Notes under the pieces: model-generated | Database searches by the model: none | Told to the model about the DNA's origin: nothing | What the model saw: the letters and a program-made list of their open reading frames with translations, nothing else | In this document: positions 20,534 through 31,560 of the stretch, piece by piece | Position numbering within the stretch: position 1 is the stretch's first letter | Layout of the letters: every line of letters begins with the position of its first letter | Translations under genes and position numbers: made by a program | Origin: Stentor coeruleus | Lineage: Eukaryota > Ciliophora > Heterotrichea > Heterotrichida > Stentoridae | Direction: 5' to 3' | Length of the DNA: 64,000 nucleotides | Assembly (NCBI GenBank): GCA_001970955.1 | Contig: MPUH01000274.1 | Location: forward strand, 1 to 64,000

Positions 20534-21196
20534 TTTAATATTTATAATAAATTTTTAATTACATAATTGGCTAATAGTTGTTATTAAACCTTTACTAAAA
20601 GAGCCATAGTGGGGAAATTATTATATTTAATGATAACGGGTATTTTTAAGGAAGAAAATTTTAATTTTGAGGACAGGCAATGGAGTAAATATCCCCATAC
20701 ATTGTAAATAAACTATTCTAAGCATACAAAATGTATTAAACTGTTAATCAGAAGAAAAAATATTTTTGTCTTAGGTTGTTAGGATTTTTAGAAACTTTTT
20801 TAAAAAATACTTAGAGAAATTCACTATTTTTTAGATATTTTTAGTTGATAATGCTTGATGCTTTAGCTTATAATGCTTGATGCTTTAATCAAAAATTTGA
20901 AGGATGGTTCTTAACAAGCATTCTGATTGGTTTAGTTTTGTTTCAATACTTTTACAACATTTATAGAAAATAATAAAATTAGCCAGTTATAAAATGCTAT
21001 ACATAAAATTACTTAAGATTTAGTGAAATTTCTTACCAACTTCAGCCACTAAAAGCATAGAGTTACTAAAAACTTCATATAAAAAATAATTTCTTTTAAG
21101 AAATATATTCAACTAATTGAGCTTAGACCTAATAAGATAGTCATAATAAAATATCCATGAAGATAATATATCAAATCATAATTATGGATATACATA
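20534..21196. other. Intergenic with a 22-bp tandem repeat
   Basis: A 22-bp unit (ATAATGCTTGATGCTTTA core) occurs twice in tandem at 20848-20887. No gene seen. Confidence 0.5.
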
Positions 21197-21445
21197 ATGG
21201 AAGGGATAAGTTATGGAGCTAAAGCAGAGGAAGATGATAATGAATTTCCATTTGCTATATGCCCAAGCTGTAATACAATACAAAGTCAAACTATTCTTAA
21301 TTCAAGTAGGCATACAGTGAATATTACTTGTAGTAAATGTAAAAATAAGTTCTGCTCATATTGTGGAGGTGATCGGCACATACTAATGAGTTGCAGAAAA
21401 CCTTTACCCCAAATTAGAAGTGTAAATGATGAATCTAGGGTATAA
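21197..21445 (+). CDS. Small solitary IBR-like zinc-binding protein
   Basis: An 82-aa protein that consists of little more than one IBR/RING2-type zinc module. After an acidic start (residues 1-20) comes CPSC (23-26), then CSKCKNKFCSYCGGDRH and SC, which gives C-x2-C-x4-C-x2-C-x4-H-x4-C, the exact spacing of the in-between-RING consensus. In known proteins IBR lies between two RING domains of RBR ubiquitin ligases; here there is no RING on either side and no room in the open frame. I checked the upstream bases and found no continuing coding frame. It may be a stand-alone adaptor or a remnant of a larger gene. The ATG follows ATATACATA. Stop is TAA. Confidence 0.65.
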   Translation: MEGISYGAKAEEDDNEFPFAICPSCNTIQSQTILNSSRHTVNITCSKCKNKFCSYCGGDRHILMSCRKPLPQIRSVNDESRV

Positions 21446-22443
21446 ATACTATATAAGTATAGATAATTAACTTGGGTTTATATGAAATTACAAGTTTTAT
21501 ATTGAGTTGATATAACTGAAGAGAATATAAAACATTTTTTTAAGAGAAATTGTAGAAGGAATGATGTAGTTTAGAAGATGTTGATAGAAATATAATAATT
21601 TTATAAAGCTTTATGTTTTGGATTAAGATTAGAGTTTATGATTTAGGATTCTTTTATATATAAAGGTAAGAAAAATAAAAGGGTTTTTAGACTGGGGATA
21701 TTAGATAATGAAAGTAAGAATTATGTTTATGATTTTGGAGAGTATAAAATCATGTTGAATCGGTAATGAGATAATTATTGAATTAAGGTAATTTATGTAG
21801 AGATGAAAGGGTATATTTGGCCTAGTTAGATTAAAAATGTTGAATACATATTTCGCCAAAAGATGATTTAATACAAAGAAGTGTAAATTCAGTTATCTAG
21901 TATAATATTATATTTTAATCATAAATTTTCTGAATCCTATCGAATAAAAAAATCTTAATTTCTAACCCTAATGAATCTTAATGAGAACACTGTATTTTAA
22001 CTTAATCTATACACGATACATAATGATATAACAAAAAACTTATTCCTTTTATTCAGCAGTAATTATATATCATATAAAAGCATAAAAACTAGTATATAAA
22101 TACAGTAATTCTATGCACATACTAATCTAAAAACACTTAACATATTTTCTAATATATTATCCTTTTAGTTTCCATTTCAGACTTAGTTTTCTTAAACCTT
22201 TAATATTAAATCAATCAGTATTTCATAATATAAATAAAATCATACAATTAATTTCAACATAATCATAATAAAATCTTACTACAAATAATCTTATCTTACT
22301 AATTTTCTTTTTAATATAAAAATTCCTCAACTATTTTCCATTCACACTTATCATCCTTTTCCCTGCAATAAAAATATACCTAAAATTCATTCAAAAATAC
22401 TAAAAAAAACATACATTTTTAATGTAAAATCCTGTTATTTATA
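21446..22443. other. Intergenic between co-directional genes
   Basis: G-rich and C-poor to about 21850, then A/C-rich up to the next ATG. No gene or RNA recognised. Confidence 0.55.
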
Positions 22444-23745
22444 ATGATAAGCTTCTCCTGTTCATTTGAAGGTTGCAAAATAAACCCAACAAGTTTCTGC
22501 AGTTGTGTCCCAGGGTACAAATTCCTTTGCAATAGTCATATAGAAAGGCATTTTGAAGATCATTCAGTAGAGCATAGCATAAGACCAATGTACAGGAAAA
22601 TTGACCCTTTAACTCGTAATCAAGAAATCAAAAAATATAACGATTTGATTTTTTACATTAAAAAATCAGATGAAAGCTCAGTCAAATTAGTATCTAGCTG
22701 TGTGCAGTCTATAAGCAAAATTCAACAATCATATTCAAAATACTTTAAAGAAAACTCTGAATCAGTAAGAAAAGTCCTAGAAAATCTTCAAAGAACAGAT
22801 AAAGAGCTTATTGTCCCTGGCATTGAGACTGAAATGTTTAATGAAAAAGCTTTGATGAAACATTTTGATGAGATTCTAAACAACGTAACCTTAGCCTGTG
22901 AAAAAGCTCTAAAAAAATTCGAAGCAGTGATGAGAGTATTCAAAGGTTTCAAAGAGTATTACAAAACCCCCAACTACGACCCTGATGAAGACTTGCATTT
23001 TTTCAAGCCCGGGACAAAAACTCTAATAAAATTCGACCTAAAAACCCTTGAAACCTCAGAACATCCAGTTGATATTGAAACAAACCAAGGTTCATTAGCT
23101 GGAATATGCCAAACAGATGAAAAAACCCTATTCGTTCATGGAAGTTATAGTCCTTATCTTGACACAACATACCTTATAGATCTAAAAACATATAAAGCTA
23201 CCTTATGCCCTAAAGGAAGAAACAGAGCAGCTGCTTCAGCTACATTTTGTGAAGGTTTTGTTTATGTATTTGGAGGTATAACAAGTGCTGGGATTCTAGA
23301 TTATGCTGATAAATTTGATGTTGAAAGAAAAAATTGGATTAATTTACCTAATATGCCTTGCCCATTAACAAGTACAAATGTCCTTAATCTTAAAAAATAT
23401 TTCGTCATTTCTAACAATACACCTTGTATTTATAAGTATAATATTTTAGAAAATACTTATGAAGTGTTATTTACTGGAATGCCTGCTTCTTGTAATAGTA
23501 CGATAATTAAAGATGCTGGGATTTTGTATTTACTTTCGAATTCTTCAATATATGAAAGCTCTGATAAAAGTCCTCATGTGTGGAAACAGATTAATAAGAT
23601 GATGGATTGCAATATTATGGAAACTACGTCGAAAGCTATTTATAAAGATAGGTCAGCTTATTTTTATACGAATTATGGGTCGAAAATCGTTTATAAGTTT
23701 GATTTTGATAAGCTGGATTTAGAGGTTTTTGCTGTGGTTTGCTAG
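22444..23745 (+). CDS. B-box-like zinc finger plus kelch repeats
   Basis: A 433-aa protein. Residues ~6-45 carry Cys/His in a B-box-like order (CSFEGCK, FCSCVPGYKFLCNSHIERHFEDH), a coiled-coil-like helical region spans ~60-190, and residues ~195-433 form a kelch-type beta-propeller: VYVFGGI with NWINLPNMP is a clear kelch repeat and weaker ones flank it. This B-box-coil-propeller order recalls TRIM proteins lacking a RING. Such proteins act as substrate or cytoskeleton adaptors; the partner is unknown. It begins at the first ATG, behind TTATTTATA. Stop is TAG. Confidence 0.7.
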   Translation: MISFSCSFEGCKINPTSFCSCVPGYKFLCNSHIERHFEDHSVEHSIRPMYRKIDPLTRNQEIKKYNDLIFYIKKSDESSVKLVSSCVQSISKIQQSYSKYFKENSESVRKVLENLQRTDKELIVPGIETEMFNEKALMKHFDEILNNVTLACEKALKKFEAVMRVFKGFKEYYKTPNYDPDEDLHFFKPGTKTLIKFDLKTLETSEHPVDIETNQGSLAGICQTDEKTLFVHGSYSPYLDTTYLIDLKTYKATLCPKGRNRAAASATFCEGFVYVFGGITSAGILDYADKFDVERKNWINLPNMPCPLTSTNVLNLKKYFVISNNTPCIYKYNILENTYEVLFTGMPASCNSTIIKDAGILYLLSNSSIYESSDKSPHVWKQINKMMDCNIMETTSKAIYKDRSAYFYTNYGSKIVYKFDFDKLDLEVFAVVC

Positions 23746-24142
23746 TGGATAATATATTTTAGATGATTATTGAATAATAAGAAATTATAATAGGCTTTTT
23801 TATGATGAATTAGGATATTTATTATATATTTATCAATATAATGAGTCTCTAAATAAACTCTAAAAAATCTTCCCATCCTATTGACCGAAAGTCATACAAT
23901 CCATTAAATTAATTCCTTCAATTTTTTCATCTTCATAAACCTTTCCACAAGCCAACTTTCTCCTTTCCTTTCATCACCCGAACGATCCTCTAAATTTCCC
24001 ATTCTAAATTTTTCAAACTATCAAAATCCTAAACCATCCTAATAAGTTTTGCAACTCATCCTCATCCTCATCTAAAAACAAACAAAAAAGCCCCTCTTAA
24101 TTAAATGCACATTATCTAATTACTTTCTTTTTATATTAAAAC
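23746..24142. other. Convergent intergene, clear composition switch
   Basis: G-rich until about 23850, then C-rich until the stop of the zinc-finger gene. No gene seen. Confidence 0.6.
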
Positions 24143-24952
24143 CTAACTAAGTATTCCTCCATCATTTGTAGGTAAAGCACTTGTCGAAACTATTGCTGTA
24201 AACATCGGGGGTATTGCAGAAGTTGATATAATATTAGCACTAAGACTTGGTGGTGGGGTAAAATATCCAAATGGTGTGGGCTCTAATGAAAAAGCTTGCC
24301 TATTATCATTCTGTATATCAAGTAACTCATTTTCTTGTTGTCTTGGAGCCCGGGTTTTTATTTCAGTCTCCGTCATATAATGAGTTCTTTCATGAGCTGT
24401 AAGATTACTGGATTGTGTAAATCTTTTCATACAGCCCGCAAAGCTACACTGATAAGGTTTTTCTCCTGTGTGGATTCGTAAATGAGTTTTTAGGTTAAAA
24501 TCTAGTGAAAAACACTTGCTACAGAACTCACATCTAAAAGGCTTTTCTCCTGTATGGACAAGCATATGTCGTCTAAGTTTTGAATTGTCTAGAAATTGTC
24601 TTCCACAATTTTCTACAGGACATAAATATTGCCTTTCACTATGGATGCTTTGATGTTTACGTAAAGAGACTGAGTCAGGGAATTCTTTGTTACAAGAATC
24701 CATGCTGCATTTGAAAGACTGCTCAGGGACTTTCGGCTTTGATTTAGCCTTTTTGTTGCGCTTATCAGCAATTTCGAACCCTTCTAGAACACGATCTAAC
24801 TGGAGAAAGACCGGGTAAATTTTCTGGATGCGGATCGAAGTTTGGTTCAGCTGGGTTTTATACTTGGAAACATCGGAAAAGTTCAGCAAATCTATCGGCA
24901 GTCTGATTTTAAAACTATTCTCAGAGGAAGATGTGATACGAATATCCGCCAT
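24143..24952 (-). CDS. YY1-like C2H2 zinc-finger transcription factor
   Basis: A 269-aa protein starting at the ATG of MADIRITSSS; a longer frame back to 24973 begins with TTG and is not used. Four C2H2 fingers occupy residues ~82-195. Finger 2-4 segments DNSKLRRHMLVHTGEKPF, FSLDFNLKTHLRIHTGEKPY and FTQSSNLTAHERTH match the YY1/REX1 family nearly residue for residue. By family knowledge it binds DNA and can activate or repress. The N-terminal ~80 residues include a basic KRNKKAKSKPK nuclear signal; the C-terminal ~75 are Pro/Ser/Thr-rich, possibly an activation region. Acidic and His-rich parts of animal YY1 are missing. Stop is TAG. Confidence 0.85.
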   Translation of the reverse strand: MADIRITSSSENSFKIRLPIDLLNFSDVSKYKTQLNQTSIRIQKIYPVFLQLDRVLEGFEIADKRNKKAKSKPKVPEQSFKCSMDSCNKEFPDSVSLRKHQSIHSERQYLCPVENCGRQFLDNSKLRRHMLVHTGEKPFRCEFCSKCFSLDFNLKTHLRIHTGEKPYQCSFAGCMKRFTQSSNLTAHERTHYMTETEIKTRAPRQQENELLDIQNDNRQAFSLEPTPFGYFTPPPSLSANIISTSAIPPMFTAIVSTSALPTNDGGILS

Positions 24953-26300
24953 ATTTAAGACAATGTCAGCCAATCATCATCCAATATGGAAGGGGGCTGT
25001 AGATAATTATGTTTTTTTCAAGGCTTATATCTCCTTGTCTAAACTTCTTGATGTTGTTATTCTTAATCTTAAGGCTAATCTGACCATCCCCTATATTTTT
25101 TCTTAGATTTATATTTTTTTTAAGAAAATCTCTTATATCAACAAGCCCACCTTCCTTTAAGCTTTTTTAAGTTTATTTCATCCTTTTTCACTTTATTCTT
25201 AGATGATTTTTTATATAATCTATTAAATAATATGTCTGCTAGATAAAATTTCGATAGTAAAATGGAACTTTTTATGCTTTGTAGGAATATTAGTAATGGG
25301 AAAAGAGACTGAGCTTATTGTATCTAATCAGTTTTATTGTAGCATTAGTCAATTAGAATTTTGGTATTATTTGGCTAAAACTAATCAAATTGTAAGTTTT
25401 TATATAACTGTGCAGTCTTTTTTAGAGGTATGATTTATTTTTGGATATTTTTGTAAAGAAATTTTCTTTGTTTTCAATGCCATGTGTCTCAGCACAAATT
25501 TTAATCAGAATCTCAAATCATCCTAGAATTAATCCATTAAATTACAAAAAACTTTGAAAGATACAAAGGTGACTACTACATCAAATCATCTGTATTTGCC
25601 TATCATCTTCATCTAGTTTCCACATCTCCTACAACAAAAATTACTATAAAATTCTAAGTGAAAATAAATCAATCCAAAGCTACATTGAAAAAGACATATT
25701 TCTACTTTTACCTAGAAGAAGAGAGTAATTTATTTATTATCTCAACTATTATCAGGAATTCAAACCCAGGTTTATATGTATAAAAAATAGTCTTCCAAAA
25801 AAATAAAACTCAGATTGGAAAAATGAAACTTTTAGAGGAGAGACTATATTTTTATAGAAGCTGAATCAGATTTTTATTATATTTGAATATCATCCCAGAC
25901 TCGAGTTTACAATAATATTCAACTCTAAAATCTACTTTTTTTAGCTATTATACCTTATTACTAAAAGTAATTACTATAAGAAAAAAGCAATTAAATACAT
26001 TTTAGCTGATATATCACATATTTTAATTCTTTAGTTTTTAATAAAAGAATTCAAGATACTTTATATAGCTTTCGAATAAAACTTTAAAAAAATTATATTG
26101 AAAATATATTAGATTTAACTGAATAATATTATAAATAGCTACAACTGAATCTCTTCTTTAAATAAAATATCATCACAAATTATTACATTTATTTTTAATA
26201 TCTAATTTATCAATCTTATCCTAACTAAACAAAAACCTAAATTCATAATTTCCACAATCACACTTAATATTTTCTAAATATTTATCATTATTATATAAAA
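24953..26300. other. Long intergene
   Basis: A 47-codon open frame starts at an ATG near 24963 but resembles nothing. No RNA gene or transposon recognised. The last ~150 bases before 26301 are C-rich. Confidence 0.5.
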
Positions 26301-27269
26301 CTAAACTTCATTTTCCAACTGGGCAAAAGCTTCAAAGTTTTCATCCAAGCAATGCACAACTTCTTCATTAATCTCCCTCTCATTGGCAATCCTAACAATT
26401 TTTTGCCAAGTAAGTTTTTCATCATTTTCTAAGCTTCTTAAAAACTCATTAGAAGCTTTGGCATTATTTCCCCTTAGCGGTTTGAGCATATCTAAAATTT
26501 TCATAGTACTATCAGTCGATAGTAATTTGCCTTTAAGTCTATCTAATATTTCAATAACAAACTTATAAAAAAACACCCATCTATGCTTGAAGAATTTCGT
26601 TAGGAAAAAACAAGAATTCTCAAGACAAAGAAGACTTGTAAAAAGTGTTAAACACCATTCAGTAGCAAACATTTGAACAATAACCCCATTTCTAGTCAAA
26701 TGCTCATAAAGTTCAGGAAGATACTCTATTAATAAAAATTCTAATACATGAGAATGTTTTTCAAGTCCAGGTAAACGAGGAAGATAATTTTGAACAAGAT
26801 TGTAATCATATACTAATCTTAATAATAACCAAAATGCATCTGATTCTTTACAATGATAAAGCAAACAAGCTGCGATATAATTCATACCTTGAACATATCC
26901 TAATGCTGGATTATATCTTGTAAGTCCATATAAAATTCTTTGAAGAATTATATACCCATCACCTTTTGAAAAGTATGAGCATTCAGGAAATGTTCGGGGA
27001 ATGTCTAAATCTATTTGTCTATTGCTGTGTATGAGAACTTCTTTTTCAAAACTCACTTTTAGTAAATTGTTGTAATACTGTTCTGAGTTATGAGGAAGCA
27101 TTGTCATTTTTAGCCACTTTTTCGCGATGTTGCATGTATCTTCGTTTTTCTCTAGATGAAATACGTGAATAGTTTTTCTCATTAAACTTTTGAAGTTACA
27201 GTTGCATTGAGGCACATGGAAGACTTCTTTTTCTTTTTCTATTTTCTTATCATTATCCAAATCCATCAT
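26301..27269 (-). CDS. TBC-domain Rab GTPase-activating protein
   Basis: A 322-aa protein that is essentially a TBC domain (residues ~45-255). Both catalytic fingers are present: the Arg finger in IDLDIPRTFP (IxxDxxRT) and the Gln finger in GYVQGMN (YxQGMN). Other TBC segments are AFWLLLRLV, FATEWCLTLF and RWVFFYKFVIEIL. It should speed GTP hydrolysis on a Rab GTPase and so control a trafficking step; the particular Rab cannot be told. The first ~40 residues are charged and the end is acidic. Two tandem ATGs open the frame. Stop is TAG-type at the left edge. Confidence 0.9.
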   Translation of the reverse strand: MMDLDNDKKIEKEKEVFHVPQCNCNFKSLMRKTIHVFHLEKNEDTCNIAKKWLKMTMLPHNSEQYYNNLLKVSFEKEVLIHSNRQIDLDIPRTFPECSYFSKGDGYIILQRILYGLTRYNPALGYVQGMNYIAACLLYHCKESDAFWLLLRLVYDYNLVQNYLPRLPGLEKHSHVLEFLLIEYLPELYEHLTRNGVIVQMFATEWCLTLFTSLLCLENSCFFLTKFFKHRWVFFYKFVIEILDRLKGKLLSTDSTMKILDMLKPLRGNNAKASNEFLRSLENDEKLTWQKIVRIANEREINEEVVHCLDENFEAFAQLENEV

Positions 27270-27886
27270 TCTAATCTTAATAATATCTAACTTTATTTTA
27301 TTGTATAAGTATTTTTATTATTAAATTAAAGTTTTTAGATTTGTGTAGAATAATTGATTATATGTGGTTAATTGATATTGTTTTAATGAAGTTAAAGTTA
27401 TATTAAAGGTGTATAATAAAATTTATTATGTTTGTTTAGCTCCTGGAGAAATGCTAATATTGATAAGGGTTTCTAGTTTCTAGTAATAATATCTGAAGAA
27501 ATATTGTTGTATCCCCTTATAGAGTATTTTTTATGCTTCAGCCTCACTACTGGGTTATTAAATAACTAGTTCCTGAAGAATATGCCATTACAAAGAAGAT
27601 TATCTAAATAGTGGAGCTTTTCGAGTAGGATTATTTATTTTATATATAATCAATTTTAAACAAAAAAAATTGCATAGCTTTAAATTGTATTATAGGCCGA
27701 CTATAAATGAATAAAAAATGGTCGCTAATTATTTTAATCAATATCCAGAAGTTAATATTTTTTTAAAGATAACAATGAAATTGTGTAGACTAAAAAGCCA
27801 AAAATGTTAATCTTATAATCTTTATCATAAAAAATAATAAGGGAGATTTTAGATGATATATCCTCCTAAAAATTTAATATCATAAA
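27270..27886. other. Divergent intergene
   Basis: 27420-27610 is less AT-rich than its surroundings, with three imperfect copies of a CTGAAGAAATAT-like word (near 27440, 27490, 27573) and a short inverted pair ATAAGGG / CCCTTAT. Too weak to call an RNA gene. Confidence 0.4.
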
Positions 27887-28747
27887 ATGGAGCAACTAAC
27901 TGACAACTCTATTGGGAGTCAAGAAGAGATTCTAACTCCACAGCATTCAATTCCTCGTAATATCCACTGTTCAAATGTTTCAGGCTCTGGAGGTCGTTTC
28001 AGCAGCTTTAACGATAAAGTAATAACATATTCTACATCTCCTTTCGAAAAAACTATAAAGAAAAAAAACAACATAAGCATCCAACATAAATTTAACGAAC
28101 TATACAATGATGCTGCAAAAAGAACTGCTGTAAGACAGAAACTTTCTGACTATGCAAATGAGAAAAAAATCAAAGAGGAATTAAGTTTCAGACAAGATAA
28201 AAAAATAAGCAGAACTGAAAGTGTTGAGCTTTTTGAAAGGTTGAATAAAGATTCTGAGATTCGAAATGAGAGAGTTAAAATTAGTATGAAGGTCAAAGAA
28301 GATCAAGAATTAAAAGTTTTAAAAAATCCTGCAATAAACAAGAGTTCTGTAAATTTACAACAGGATGTGGTTACTAGACTGTTAAGTTATGGAGAGTGTA
28401 TTAAAAAAAAGAATGAAGAGAGGATAAGAGTGAAAAAAGAAAGAGAAGAAGAGGAGTTGAAAAATATGCCCTCAGTTCATAAGAGAGGTACCTCAGAATG
28501 GGATTCATTTTCTGGGATTTCAACTCCTGGGAAAGATTTGAGCTATAGAACTTCACCTTCCAAAAATACCCCTTATTCGAGCAAATCAAACTTTTCTTCA
28601 AAAGAACAAAATTCTTTATCAGCTAAAAACACGGGATTTTCTGGTAGAAGCACGCCTGATAAGATTATAAAAAAGGTCCAGAATATGACAAAAATACCTC
28701 CATTTAGACCTTATAACAAAGAAAGAATAAATATACCTCTTAAGTGA
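27887..28747 (+). CDS. Charged hypothetical protein
   Basis: A 286-aa protein not recognised. It has a Ser/Gln-rich start, a charged helical centre (~65-205) with KQKLSDYANEKKIKEEL and RVKKEREEEELKN, and a Ser/Thr/Pro-rich C-terminus with repeated SxxSTPxK-like pieces (ISTPGKDLSY, GRSTPDKIIKK). The TPGK/TPDK sites would suit proline-directed kinases. No domain, membrane span or signal peptide. Many such disordered, phosphosite-rich proteins occur in ciliate cortex and basal bodies, but that is only a possibility. Ends with TGA, one of the clear uses of TGA as stop in this window. Confidence 0.6.
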   Translation: MEQLTDNSIGSQEEILTPQHSIPRNIHCSNVSGSGGRFSSFNDKVITYSTSPFEKTIKKKNNISIQHKFNELYNDAAKRTAVRQKLSDYANEKKIKEELSFRQDKKISRTESVELFERLNKDSEIRNERVKISMKVKEDQELKVLKNPAINKSSVNLQQDVVTRLLSYGECIKKKNEERIRVKKEREEEELKNMPSVHKRGTSEWDSFSGISTPGKDLSYRTSPSKNTPYSSKSNFSSKEQNSLSAKNTGFSGRSTPDKIIKKVQNMTKIPPFRPYNKERINIPLK

Positions 28748-29124
28748 TATGAAAGATAAACATAAAAAAAATTCAATTTTGTGTTTGCTAAAATATTCAT
28801 ACTATTATAATACTTTCTTCAAATTTTAGTACAAAAAATTTATTATTTCATTTTACCTACCCAATAAACTACTTTTCTTAATATTATTTATTGATATTAA
28901 ACTTTTAAGTTTTTTACTAATAAAAATTTATCAACATCTAAAAGTTAATTTCTATAATATCTAACATACTCAATGTTATACTTTTTAACTCATGTTTATT
29001 AGAAACATTTTCATATATTATTCAAATATCAAAAAGAAAAAAATTACCTTTGTTCTAAATAAACTTTAATTTGATTCCATAGATTGCATATATAACTTTA
29101 CAATTTCAGAGTCTATACCCTTTA
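28748..29124. other. Convergent intergene
   Basis: No gene seen; T/A-rich with poly-A and poly-T runs. Confidence 0.5.
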
Positions 29125-30641
29125 TTAAGTTGGTTTATCGCTTGATAGCTTTTTTGATTTGAAATACCCTTCAACATTTACTGAGTAAAAGTTGTGANCC
29201 CTTCAACATTTACTGAGTAAAAGTTGTGAGATGCTATGACTTTCTGCATTTCAGCGTACTTCTCATCGTTAAGTGGTTTAACAAAACACTCATCTTCTTT
29301 AACATATTTGAACAAGAAACCTTCATTTCCTGAGAAACAATGCTTAACATCAGTGCCTTTAACGTAAAAGTGCTGATCACTCCACATAATATCATCTCCA
29401 TCTAGCCTTATAGAAAAAAATGATTTGAAAAGTGGAAGGTGGTTTTTGAAATTTTCTATTTCAGCATGAACTTCAGCAAGTTTCAAGAAGCAAATTCCAG
29501 TCATAAAAGCATCAAATCCAGCTTCATGGGCATATTTTTCATTGTAATACTTTTCAAACTTATTCCCTAAAACAATCTGAGACCCACTATTTCCTTTTAA
29601 GAAATTATAAAGTTCTTTCAACCCTTTAGCTGTGGCGATTTTATCGAATTCTTCATAAAACCCTGGAATTCTTTCTAGTAAGTATCTAGTATCATAAATT
29701 ATAGGGAAAAGCCGATTTACAAGAGTTTTGAAATCTGAATACTTTTCAGGTAATTCTTCTTGAAAAGATGCGATTGTGAACAAAATATCAACGCATCCAT
29801 TATGAACAATCAAAGGCTTTTTTGACTCGACAAGCATAGAAAATATTCTTCTAAAACCGATTTTTTCATAAAACTGTTCTGTTTTCTCAACTAATCTTTT
29901 TGCTTCAAGCTCTTGAATTTGATTATGATCAGCTTTTTTTAATACTAAAGTCACATCTCTACTGCCTTCAACTTTTATACTTTCCATAAATACCCCTTTA
30001 AACTTTTTTCTCACAACATTGTAAAGATATTTTCTAAGATAAGCGTTTAATCCTTGAATTTCAAAGTGGGCTTCATTGCTTTCAAGCCATTTTTCAATAC
30101 GGAAACAAATCTCATTCATCTTGATTTGCTCATAGGTTTTAGTAAGAATAATATCTTCTGAAGACTCTTCATTAACTTCGCTTAATTTTTTCTCAAGATC
30201 TCGTGATTGAGCTTCATTTAGATAAGGTATGCCATTATAAAACCAAGTGTTGAAATCCATATGATGTTCTTTAAGGAAATTTATAGCTCCAACTTCCAAA
30301 ATAACACGTTGATTATACCCTGGAACTTCACTTGGAAAGACATAGAAATTATATGGATGAGCTTCCCATTGATTTTCTTTTCTGATAAAACAACTGAGAC
30401 CAACTTGGATAATTTTATAAGTGGATGCTATACGTCTAAGACCTGAATAACGCTCTTCTATTGAATCCAAATAACCTTCAGGACGACCTCTAACCCCTGT
30501 GAATTCTAAATCCAGAGCTATGATTTGGCTATGATTTATACTTTCTCTGAAAAGCTCGACTGCTTCTCCAAAATTATTTTTTTGGACGTCCATAATATAT
30601 GGTAATTTTTTTTTAGTATTATCTTGACAAAGAATTGGCAT
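29125..30641 (-). CDS. PARN: PARN, poly(A)-specific ribonuclease (interrupted by an assembly join)
   Basis: CAF1/PARN-family DEDDh deadenylase, which removes mRNA poly(A) tails from the 3' end. The exonuclease motif LDLEFTGV carries D44/E46, and IVHNGCVDILF, IYDTRYLLERIPG and HEAGFDAFMTG supply the remaining acidic and His residues; an R3H-like region lies between ~180 and 240. An N at 29198 sits between two 31-bp copies (29167-29197, 29199-29229) and cuts off the end. Without one copy plus N the length is divisible by three (494 aa) and the protein ends YFKSKKLSSDKPT, TAA at 29125-29127. The second ATG (30593), just behind ATATAT, is an equally good start (478 aa). TOE1 is an alternative, but PARN fits better. 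Confidence 0.85.
29167..29229. repeat. Join artefact: 31-bp direct repeat around an N
   Basis: 29167-29197 recurs at 29199-29229 with one N between, inside the last codons of PARN. The extra 32 bases shift the frame. Confidence 0.85.
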
Positions 30642-30869
30642 TGCAAATTTAACTAGAAGAAGGTCTTTGAATAATAATTTGATAATACTTTGAAAGAATT
30701 TAATGATAATATATTAGGCTTGTAAAGATTTTATTATAATTTATTTAAAGAAAAAATTGATTTATGTTTTCAATTGTTATTAAAAATTATTAACTGATTC
30801 AGGGCCAACCAAAAAAGCCCACATTGAATTTTCTTACTGTAGATTTTTTAGTCTGTATATTTTTATTTA
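30642..30869. other. Intergenic
   Basis: 5' flank of PARN; G- and T-rich at first, no gene seen. Confidence 0.5.
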
Positions 30870-31560
30870 ATCTTAGGCAATAAATGAACTTTTCTCTGAT
30901 CAAAATAGTTTAGATGAAACTCTTTAATATTCTAGGGATTCATGGAAAAAAGTACAATCTGAATATTCTAAAGAAATGGAACTTGATTGCGAAAAGTTAA
31001 GAGTTAGAGTTCCTGGCAATAGTTCAATTACTAAAAATTTCGAACTATTTTCCTCTAATGAAATACTTCAGGATATATCAAAATACATAAATCAAGTATT
31101 TAGAAACAAAAGGCAAGAAGGAAGATAAAAGATAGATATCAATATTTGCATGATTTGAGTGAAAATAAATTACTATCTATTATCATATATATGGGAATAA
31201 TAAACTATCCTTCTATAATATTATGCTTCTTGTAAAAATCTATCGATAGACGAATCTATAATTAGATTTACTAAAAGCCATGAACTAAAGCAATATATAC
31301 TCATGAAACCAACAAATTAAGTTTCAAAGCTTTTTTCCTATGTGAATCGAAAACAAGATATTGTGTCAAGCATAATTTTTTTACAGTTTAAAGGAAAGAA
31401 GAATTTAAAACAAGAAATTTATGCAACATTGAAGGATTCGAAAACAACAATTATAATATCTTTATGGATAACTTTTACACTTCTCTTCCAAAATTTCAAA
31501 ACTTTTATGATAAAAGGATTCACGCAATGTAACTATTATGGAAACTAAGAAAGGAAAATT
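30870..31560 (+). mobile_element. Decayed piggyBac-like transposase
   Basis: Broken frames in one direction still spell a DDE_Tnp_1_7 (piggyBac) transposase in the right order. N-terminal piece: FELFSSNEILQDISKYINQVF (near 31040-31105), as in the family's 'F..lF.deil..i...N'. Then ENKLLSIIIYMGIINYPSI (near 31160), the 'MGI...PS' segment. Then LSIDESIIRFTKSHELKQYI with KPTN (near 31240-31315), holding the first catalytic Asp, and finally MDNFYTSLP (near 31465) with the second. Several stops and frame changes separate these parts. The third Asp and the Cys-rich end were not found. Ends and target duplication are not visible. PiggyBac domestications excise DNA in other ciliates; this copy is only a relic. 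Confidence 0.7.

Noticed and set aside
24953-24973. TTG start extending the YY1-like protein by seven codons
   Set aside because: Non-ATG; a good ATG follows at 24952.
27420-27610. Possible RNA gene with repeated CTGAAGAAATAT words
   Set aside because: Stems are short and do not nest; composition alone is not enough.
31342-31548. 68-codon frame as an independent gene
   Set aside because: It is an open piece of the decayed piggyBac transposase region.
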